Of a DNA stretch of 64,000 bases, positions 57,852 to 64,000 are shown one piece after another (the stretch's first letter is position 1; each line of letters begins with the position of its first letter). A program made the position numbers and the translations under genes. The stretch is from assembly GCF_900215155.1 (NCBI RefSeq), contig NZ_LT907980.1:2914001-2978000 (forward strand), written 5' to 3'. This DNA is from Marinobacter sp. LV10R510-11A (GTDB lineage Bacteria > Pseudomonadota > Gammaproteobacteria > Pseudomonadales > Oleiphilaceae). The notes under the pieces were generated by a model. It did not search any database, was not told the DNA's origin, and worked only from the letters and a program-made list of their open reading frames with translations.

Positions 57852-58289
57852 ATGAAGCTCATTGCAACCGTCATACTCATTTTGATTCTCTCCGGCTGTG
57901 CATCGACCCAGCCAATATCGTTTTCACCCAGTCAAGATTACGCGGTGTCGGTTCAATCATCTTTATTTGATGCTGTGCGTATCGACGAGAACGACACATC
58001 CCTCTTTCGCAACGGAAAAGCCATCGGATTCATTAGGGTTGAACCCGTACCCGAAAATGTTGCTTCAACATCCGACTTTCTGAGCAAACTCAGATCCGAC
58101 TCTGAATCAGAGACCGTTGAAACAAAATCGCTGAGCTTTTCATCAGGGTTCAGAGGATTTTCAGCAAAGTATCGTAACTACGTGACCGGCTATCTATTCA
58201 GTGAGGAGAACCCTGACTCAATCCTTATTTTCAGCTTTCCGGAAGATGATTTTGATAAAATTGCTGGGACGGTCTCGTCCGGCATTTAA
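57852..58289 (+). CDS. small lipoprotein of unknown function
   Basis: A 145-residue lipoprotein with lipobox LILSGC (Cys at 16). The mature part is Ser-rich (FLSKLRSDSESETVE) and has alternating hydrophobic strands, for example AVSVQSSLFDAV. The base composition is more AT-rich than the neighbours. The family is not recognised. It lies 200 nt after the hcp terminator, so it has its own promoter. Confidence 0.65.
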   Translation: MKLIATVILILILSGCASTQPISFSPSQDYAVSVQSSLFDAVRIDENDTSLFRNGKAIGFIRVEPVPENVASTSDFLSKLRSDSESETVETKSLSFSSGFRGFSAKYRNYVTGYLFSEENPDSILIFSFPEDDFDKIAGTVSSGI

Positions 58290-58300
58290 TGGCCTAAATT

Positions 58301-58346
58301 CAGACATACTGTCACCATTTATTCTCATCTGGCGACGTTTTGTCTG
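58301..58346. promoter_or_regulatory. second AbiE-operator-like inverted repeat
   Basis: CAGACATACTGTCACCA (58301-58317), a 12-nt spacer and TGGCGACGTTTTGTCTG (58330-58346). The left arm matches the AbiE operator arm at 16 of 17 positions and the right at 14 of 17, with the same 17-12-17 geometry, and the flanking ACTCA is shared too. It lies 24 nt before the TTG start of the metalloprotease gene. Confidence 0.75.
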
Positions 58347-58370
58347 ACTCAATACCAAGAATCAAGTAAG

Positions 58371-59132
58371 TTGGTCGCTAAACTTGTCGAACTCTACTTC
58401 TCAGATTATGAGGTTTGCAGCTCGTTAATTGCTATGAATGACCCTAAATATCAAGCCCGTAGGCTCGGCGAACTGATGTGCGAAGTTACGCAAAGCACTC
58501 TCTGGCAACCGGCAGCCGCCTGGGTCAAAAACCGCGTTCCCAGCAGCACCCTGGTATGCCGAGTCGGTTCTGGTCAGGCCACCTATCATCGCTTTGATCC
58601 GCAGTACAAACAGCATCAGATTACCTATGGCCTTCGTATGATTCAGGCCAAACACCAGCCAAATACGGCCAGTGGCTGGCTCTCCAGCCGGGAGATCCTG
58701 AAGCGGGGTTATTTCGACGGTGAGCTGAGCACACTAAACTTATTGGCGCACACCTGCTGCCACGAGTTCGCGCATCTGCTGCAACACAGTGCTGGGCAAC
58801 GATTTCGTGGCTCGGTTCACAACCGACATTTCTACACGATTCTTGATGAACTGCATGAAAATGGCGGAGCAAACGCCGTGCGAGAAGAGCTGGCAGAACG
58901 TGCGGGGCAAATCGGAATGCCATTGCCTGAGCAGACCTTTGAGTTACCGAACCCAAGCCAACAGCGGGCAGGCTGGAATGTGGGTGAAGCAGTGTGTTTT
59001 GATCACGGCCTGCGGGATTTTCAGGGCGAGATTGTAAGAGTCAATCGCAAGACCTGCACCGTGCATGGCACAGGTAAATCCCGGGGCACACGTTACCGAG
59101 TGCCAATGCAAATGCTGCGGCGCGCAACGTGA
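58371..59132 (+). CDS. SprT-like zinc metalloprotease
   Basis: A protein of up to 253 residues with the zinc site TCCHEFAHLLQH (HExxH at about 131-135), followed by RGSVHNRHFYTIL, which fits the third zinc ligand of SprT-like enzymes. The C-terminal part (about 195-250) is a small beta domain (GEAVCFDHGLRDFQGEIVRVNRKTCTV). The start is uncertain: TTG at 58371 or ATG at 58434. SprT-type enzymes act in DNA-protein crosslink repair in eukaryotes; the bacterial role is open. The nearby AbiE-like operator suggests shared control. Confidence 0.75.
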   Translation: MVAKLVELYFSDYEVCSSLIAMNDPKYQARRLGELMCEVTQSTLWQPAAAWVKNRVPSSTLVCRVGSGQATYHRFDPQYKQHQITYGLRMIQAKHQPNTASGWLSSREILKRGYFDGELSTLNLLAHTCCHEFAHLLQHSAGQRFRGSVHNRHFYTILDELHENGGANAVREELAERAGQIGMPLPEQTFELPNPSQQRAGWNVGEAVCFDHGLRDFQGEIVRVNRKTCTVHGTGKSRGTRYRVPMQMLRRAT

Positions 59133-59196
59133 AAACGCTGCTACTCTCAATGCATGGATTAAGATCAGCAGAACACCCATAAAAAGGACGCCGACC

Positions 59197-60594
59197 GTGA
59201 AGCCTCTCAGCCCCACCGATCAGCTTTTCCTCTGGTTGGAGAAGCGCCAGCAACCCATGCATGTGGGCGGGCTGCAGATTTTTTCGTTTCCCGACGATGC
59301 ACCTGATGATTATGTGGCCAGGCTTGCCGCGCAACTTCGAAACGATACTGAGGTGACGGCGCCATTTAACCGGCGCCTGGACAGCCGGCTGGCGCAGCCT
59401 GTCTGGGTGCAGGACAAGCATCTGGATCTAGAACATCACTTCCGCTTTGAGGCCCTGCCCACGCCCGGCCGAATCCGTGAATTGCTTGGTTTTGTCTCTG
59501 CGGAACACTCACACCTTATGGATCGGGAACGGCCGCTTTGGGAGTTTCATCTCATAGAGGGGCTGGGCGAAAGGCAATTTGCAGTTTATATCAAGATACA
59601 CCACTCCCTGATGGATGGCATTTCTGCCATGCGGATGACTCAAAGGATGCTGTCTACCAATCCTTCAAAGCGCAATATGCCACCGATCTGGGACTTATCG
59701 GTACGACCACGGCGGGATGAGGACAGCAGCGGCCCTTCGCTATGGAGCAGTATTAGTCATTTTCTGGGAGCATCGGGAAAACAACTGGGTACGGTGCCGA
59801 CCGTGGCGCGTGAGCTGTTGCGCACGGTTAACACCGCCCGCAAAGACCCGGCCTACAACTCCGTCTTTCAAGCGCCGCGCAGTATTCTGAACCAGAAAAT
59901 TACCGGCTCCCGGCGTTTTGCCGCCCAGTCGTATTGTCTGAAACGGATAAAAGCGGTTTGCCATGCGTATAGCGCCACCGTAAACGACGTGGTCACGGCC
60001 ATGTGCGCCAGCGCTCTGCGCACCTACCTCATGAATCAGGATGCGCTGCCAGATAAACCATTGATCGCTATGGTTCCGGTATCGCTGCGTAAGTATGAGA
60101 GCTCTGCCGGCGATAAAGCGGAAAACAACCAGGCCGAAGGCAATCAAGTGGGCGTTATTCTGGCCAACCTGTATACAGATGAGAGCGACGCAGGCACGCG
60201 ACTGCGGAAGATTCACCAAGGCATTCAGGAAGCGAAAGAACGCTACTCTCGAATGTCGCCCGAAGAAATCGTCAATTACACCGCCTTGACGCTGGCGCCA
60301 GCGGCGTTTCACCTGCTGACCGGCATGGCTCCAAAATGGCAGACATTCAACGTGGTGATTTCCAACGTGCCCGGACCCAAAAAGACCTGTTACTGGAACG
60401 GTGCCAAACTTGAGGGCATGTACCCCGTGTCCATCGCCATGGATCGATTAGGTCTGAACATGACACTGACCAGTTACAACGATCAGGTGGAGTTCGGGCT
60501 GATCGGTTGTCGCCGCACGCTACCAAGCCTCCAGCGGATGCTGGATTACTTGGAAGATGGGCTGGTAGAGCTGGAGCAGGGTGCAATCAGCTAA
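59197..60594 (+). CDS. wax ester synthase / diacylglycerol acyltransferase
   Basis: Makes wax esters and triacylglycerols from acyl-CoA. The 465 residues start LSPTDQLFLWLEKRQQPMHVGG, with the catalytic HHSLMDG (about 133-139) and the late NVVISNVPGPKKTCYWNGAKL block. I start it at the GTG at 59197 because AAGGA lies 8 nt before and because the family begins with PLSPTDQLF; the frame is open to 59065. The sequence strongly recalls Marinobacter wax synthases. Confidence 0.94.
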   Translation: MKPLSPTDQLFLWLEKRQQPMHVGGLQIFSFPDDAPDDYVARLAAQLRNDTEVTAPFNRRLDSRLAQPVWVQDKHLDLEHHFRFEALPTPGRIRELLGFVSAEHSHLMDRERPLWEFHLIEGLGERQFAVYIKIHHSLMDGISAMRMTQRMLSTNPSKRNMPPIWDLSVRPRRDEDSSGPSLWSSISHFLGASGKQLGTVPTVARELLRTVNTARKDPAYNSVFQAPRSILNQKITGSRRFAAQSYCLKRIKAVCHAYSATVNDVVTAMCASALRTYLMNQDALPDKPLIAMVPVSLRKYESSAGDKAENNQAEGNQVGVILANLYTDESDAGTRLRKIHQGIQEAKERYSRMSPEEIVNYTALTLAPAAFHLLTGMAPKWQTFNVVISNVPGPKKTCYWNGAKLEGMYPVSIAMDRLGLNMTLTSYNDQVEFGLIGCRRTLPSLQRMLDYLEDGLVELEQGAIS

Positions 60595-60994
60595 ATGTTA
60601 CTTCCCGGTTACGCTCGGAAATTTGGTCATTCAGCGTCCAAAAATCGTAAAGAATACCCATCAGGAACAAGCCACCGGTCAGCAGATAAATAATCCCGGT
60701 GATCCACTTGCCCATATACATCCTGTGCAAGCCAAAAACGCCGGTAAAGGTCAGTAGCAACCAACCAATGCTGTAATTGACCTCGCCCTCACGAAACCGG
60801 CTGTCTGCTTCCTCATCCATGGACGGAATCAAGAACAGATCGATAATCCAGCCGATGAAAAACAAACCAAAGGTAAAAAACCAGATCGTTCCCGTAATCG
60901 GTTTTCCGTAGTAAAAACGATGGGAACCAAGAAACCCAAAGATCCAGATAAGGTATCCGAGCAGCATGTTGTGAGTATTCTGTCGATTAGCCAT
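60587..60994 (-). CDS. TM2-domain membrane protein
   Basis: A 135-residue protein with two similar halves, each of the TM2 type: GYLIWIFGFLGSHRFYYGKPITGTIWFFTFGLFFIGWIIDLFLI and the later GWLLLTFTGVFGLHRMYMGKWITGIIYLLTGGLFLMGILYDF. Four membrane segments with DRF-like HRFY/HRMY motifs. Function unknown. Its 3' end overlaps the wax synthase by 8 nt. Confidence 0.85.
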   Translation of the reverse strand: MANRQNTHNMLLGYLIWIFGFLGSHRFYYGKPITGTIWFFTFGLFFIGWIIDLFLIPSMDEEADSRFREGEVNYSIGWLLLTFTGVFGLHRMYMGKWITGIIYLLTGGLFLMGILYDFWTLNDQISERNREVTFS

Positions 60995-61097
60995 AAAACG
61001 TTCCGATAACGATTAAATTCGAAGGTTTTTTTAATATGGGGCCAGTGCTTTGGTTCCACAAGGTCTGCTAGTAAGGTGCCGGGCCGGAGGGTTGTAT

Positions 61098-62204
61098 TTA
61101 TGGCCCTACTTCCGGAGCCGGATCAGGCCCTCCTTCGCGGAACTCACTGGCCGATTTACCGGTCCACTTTCTGAAAGCACGGCTGAAGTTTGAAAGGTCG
61201 CCATAACCCAGCTCATAGCCAATCTCGCTTACCGATTGATTGGTATAGCGCAGCAACTGAATCGCACGGTCTTTTAGAACGGCCTCTACAATTTCACGGT
61301 AACTGGTTTCTTTCTCCGCCAGCCGGCGCTTTAACGTTCGAGAAGACACGCAAAAACGCTCTGCCATGGCTTCCAGCGAGGGCAAAGGCCCGGGCATCAT
61401 GCGCAGCATATTGCGCACAGCCATCGCGAGGTCGCCTTGCTCCTTCAGAGCTTTCTGCAGCTCGAACTCACACTCGTCGCGGGCCATCTGGGAGGCCTCG
61501 GCATCTGCCAGCCGCATACGCACGTCCAGCAACGCTTTCGGGAGCATCAGCAGTTCATCGGGCTGGTCATACTCGAACCGCACCGGTAGCTGATCCGCAA
61601 ACTGGCGGTAATAAGCTGGTTCTGGCCCGCCAAGGCGTACGGTTACGCCCGGCAGTTTGCCGTCCGCAAGGCCAAATCCGCGTTTTTCCGCATCGCTGCG
61701 ATCTAGTAACTGTTCGGTAAGCAGAATAAGGGTCGCGCTGACTGTTTCTGCCAAAAACAGATAGAGGCCCGGTGCGTCAATCTCAGTACGCAGCTTAACC
61801 AGTACATGATCATCAGTTTCGGACTGGCTCATGCTCAGAAAAGGCGCCCGCAACTGAAGATAACGGCGCACAGAATCTAGGGAACCGGCAAACGTAGGGC
61901 TGGTTAGCGCAGCAAATCCAAGAGTGCCGTGAATGGTTACCCGCAGCTCCCGGGCAAGCATAAAGCTCAAGCCGTCTTTACCCGCCAGAGCCAGCGCACG
62001 CTCGGCCATAATCATGGCATCAGTAACGAACACCCGGCTGTCGTTGGCTTTCAGATCTTCCGGGCCAAAATTCAGGCCCTCGTAAAGCAACCTGTCATTG
62101 TGACCAAGCTGCCTGACAGTCTCAGCCATCACCCGCATGTACACGCCCGGCACCAGGAATAAACCCAGCATCTGCCGTTCTTTTTCCGATCGGGTGATCG
62201 CCAT
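61098..62204 (-). CDS. AraC-family transcriptional regulator
   Basis: A 368-residue regulator. The N-terminal 200 residues are an arabinose-binding-like domain (as in OruR or ArgR-type AraC regulators, starting MLGLFLVPGVYMRVMAETVRQLG). The C-terminal HTH_18 has FCVSSRTLKRRLAEKETSYREIVE and VSEIGYELGYGDLSNFSRAFRKWTG. The ATG at 62204 lies behind GGGAAA. It is divergent from the PF10118-type gene and may control it. Confidence 0.9.
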   Translation of the reverse strand: MAITRSEKERQMLGLFLVPGVYMRVMAETVRQLGHNDRLLYEGLNFGPEDLKANDSRVFVTDAMIMAERALALAGKDGLSFMLARELRVTIHGTLGFAALTSPTFAGSLDSVRRYLQLRAPFLSMSQSETDDHVLVKLRTEIDAPGLYLFLAETVSATLILLTEQLLDRSDAEKRGFGLADGKLPGVTVRLGGPEPAYYRQFADQLPVRFEYDQPDELLMLPKALLDVRMRLADAEASQMARDECEFELQKALKEQGDLAMAVRNMLRMMPGPLPSLEAMAERFCVSSRTLKRRLAEKETSYREIVEAVLKDRAIQLLRYTNQSVSEIGYELGYGDLSNFSRAFRKWTGKSASEFREGGPDPAPEVGP

Positions 62205-62424
62205 AGGTTTCCCTGATTGCCTGAGTGAAAGCCTCAAAACGACTCTAGCAGAAGCCCTCAGCCACTACAGTGGGGCGAGTTGCACCCGGGCCCGCGTCGC
62301 GTTGGCCAACTTTTCTGCCGCTTTGTCCCATTTAGAATGGTGGCCGTCCCGTTTTCGCATTCATCCCAACGCTGGACTCCGACACACTGAAGCCATGACA
62401 TCAGCCCATGTGAGGAGTAGACCC

Positions 62425-63305
62425 ATGCTGAATACAAAAACCACCGAAAAACACGCTACAGCAGCCAGTCGGGCATCAAAAACCCCGGATAGCGTCCACA
62501 TCAAAGCCCAGCGCATGGGGTTTGAGTTTAACGAAAAAGTGCCCCAGTACTGGCTGGAGAACAGCCATTTCCTAAGCCACACCATGAATGCACTGTCGGT
62601 GCTTTTCCCACAAGGCGAGCAATTTTTTGTGGATTCGGTGCGGGCCTTTCAAGGTCAGATCAGCGATCCCAAGCTGAAAGCCGACGTGCGGCGTTTTATT
62701 GGACAGGAAGCCATGCACTCCCTGGAGCATATCGCCATAAACCAGCATATACGGGATCAGGGCATGCCAGTTGAAGGTATGGAAAAGCATCTAACTGTTG
62801 TTTTAGGTATAGCCAAAAAGCTACCAAAGCGTCACCAGCTGGCGATTACCTGCGCCTGGAACACATGACGGCCATGATGGCGGATATGCTTCTGGAGCGC
62901 GACGATGTGCGTGAAGGCATGCATGAGAGCATGCGCCCGCTCTGGGCATGGCACGCCATTGAGGAAACCGAGCACAAGGCGGTGGCTTACGATGTGTTTC
63001 AGCAGGCCGGAGGCACCTACGTTGAACGAACCTTCTATCTGGCCTTCAGTACGGCGGCTCTGGGTGTTATGAGCACTTATTTCACCTGCCGGATGATGCT
63101 GAATGATGCCAAACGCTTTTCCATTGCCGATACCGCCGGCGGCCTATGGCGTCTGCGGGGAAAGAACGGCACCTTCTCCAGCCTGATCCCGAATTGGCTC
63201 AGCTACTTTAAGCCGGGCTACCACCCTTGGGATCATGACAACAGCGAGCTGATCGCACGTTTTAAAACTGAGATCCAGGCCCACATTGCACCGCGATACC
63301 TTTAG
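62425..63305 (+). pseudogene. PF10118-type metal-dependent hydrolase, single-base frameshift
   Basis: The gene starts at 62425 behind TGAGGAG and reads to LAITCAWNT. Adding one C in TGCGCCTGG restores ALEHMTAMMADMLLERDD and the second half to HIAPRYL, giving about 293 residues. His/Glu pairs (EAMHSLEH, LEHMTAMMAD, HAIEETEHKAVAYDVF) are typical metal ligands of this family. The error is at a short C run, so a sequencing mistake is plausible. Found near AraC regulators in related genomes. Confidence 0.82.
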
Positions 63306-64000
63306 CCTCCACAATACCCTTGCGCCACAACCGCCACTCGCCTGGCTGGTAGATATCCCATTCTTCATCGCTTGTCAGCGGCTCGGTTACGATCACGCTT
63401 ACGACGTCGTTCGGCGTGGTTTCCGACTCAAAGTCCACAATAACGTCTGCGTCTTTCAGCCTTGCCGGGCCGAAGGGCGCACGGCGGGTAATACTGGCCA
63501 TTTTGGTGGTGCAGTAGGTGAACAGCCAATCGCCGTTGCTCAGCAGAAGATTGAAAATGCCCTGGCCCGCATAGGCCTTTGAAAGCTGAACCAAGCGTTC
63601 TGTAATAGCTTCTACCGCGTCATTGCGATCACAGTGGTTGCGCAGGTGGTTGAGGATATCGCAGAACAGCGCCTCGCTGTCTGTGCCGCCTACGGGCTCG
63701 TAAAACCCCAGCGATGGCCGGAACTCAGAAAGCTGCCCGTTATGGGCAAACACCCAGTACCGGCCCCAGAGTTCCCGTATAAACGGATGGGTATTGGCCA
63801 GGCAGATTTCGCCCACATTGGCCTGGCGAATATGGCAGATCGCCACTTCGCTTTTGATAGGGTGAGTCTGAACCACTTCGGCAATGCGCGAGTTGGCACT
63901 GGCATCCACATCGTGGAACGCCCGCACGCCCTTGCCCTCGTAAAAAGCCACACCCCAGCCGTCCTTGTGGGGGCCGGTGTCGCCGCCTCTGCGGGTCAGC
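63262..64000 (-). CDS. class II glutamine amidotransferase (YafJ-like), N-terminus outside the window
   Basis: The frame is open to the window edge (TRRGGDTGPHKDGWG, then VAFYEGKGVRAF), so the Cys at the start is beyond it. VAICHIRQANVGEICLANTHPFIRELWGRYWVFAHNGQL and GGTDSEALFCDIL are the hallmarks of the YafJ-type Ntn amidotransferases. The 3' end overlaps the hydrolase by 44 bp. Substrate unknown. Confidence 0.9.
   Translation of the reverse strand, partial: LTRRGGDTGPHKDGWGVAFYEGKGVRAFHDVDASANSRIAEVVQTHPIKSEVAICHIRQANVGEICLANTHPFIRELWGRYWVFAHNGQLSEFRPSLGFYEPVGGTDSEALFCDILNHLRNHCDRNDAVEAITERLVQLSKAYAGQGIFNLLLSNGDWLFTYCTTKMASITRRAPFGPARLKDADVIVDFESETTPNDVVSVIVTEPLTSDEEWDIYQPGEWRLWRKGIVEAKGIAVQCGPGSQF

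Overview
The window looks like the chromosome of a marine gammaproteobacterium, most likely Marinobacter or a close relative. The clearest taxonomic hints are a wax-ester synthase/diacylglycerol acyltransferase of the Marinobacter type, an alternative Na+-type N-ATPase operon, a PF10118-type hydrolase beside an AraC regulator, and the overall codon style. This assignment is inference from gene content; no rRNA, tRNA or CRISPR array was seen.

Layout. 1-11.2 kb (+): a carrier and arcA-arcB-arcC (arginine deiminase pathway), followed after 18 nt by an N-ATPase operon atpDCQRBEFAG in which atpE is cut to 38 codons. 11.1-16.0 kb (-): five genes that look like one envelope operon, with three lipoproteins, an MltC-like lytic transglycosylase and an anchored protein of unknown family. 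16.4-27.1 kb: cobalamin import and salvage (btuB, btuF, btuC, btuD, cobO, a broken cobQ, cobC/cobD-type aminotransferase, cbiB, cobT, a phosphatase, cobU) with a B12 riboswitch in front of btuB; cobS is not present. 27.2-31.1 kb: a cNMP/CBS/nucleotidyltransferase-like protein, an exonuclease and a fused MsrAB. 31.1-32.7 kb: a decayed two-component system. 32.9-36.1 kb: a mobile island with an IS3-family element, an azoreductase, an IS21 fragment and a second IS3 end. 36.1-48.5 kb: transporters (EamA, MATE, AGCS, MetNIQ), a diguanylate cyclase divergent from a degenerate HD-GYP protein, S-formylglutathione hydrolase, a CBS remnant and peroxiredoxin. 48.6-55.2 kb: an amidase, a secreted transglycosylase-like protein, a broken diguanylate cyclase and a Fur-controlled exbB-exbD-exbD2-tonB operon. 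55.3-59.1 kb: an AbiE toxin-antitoxin pair with a perfect palindromic operator, an orphan hcp with a likely sigma-54 promoter, a small lipoprotein, and a SprT-like metalloprotease preceded by a second copy of the AbiE operator. 59.2-64 kb: wax synthase, a TM2 protein, an AraC regulator, a frameshifted hydrolase and the start-truncated end of a YafJ-type amidotransferase.

Two themes stand out. First, many genes carry internal deletions of roughly 80-700 nt or single-base shifts that remove catalytic parts (atpE, cobQ, the sensor kinase and its regulator, IS3 orfB, a CBS protein, a GGDEF protein, a hydrolase). This is either unusual genome decay or an assembly problem and should be settled first. 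Second, the AbiE operator is duplicated 1.4 kb away in front of an unrelated metalloprotease gene, which could place that gene under antitoxin control. TonB, BtuB and the riboswitch form a coherent B12 uptake circuit, and the Arc pathway and N-ATPase could be linked through ATP supply.
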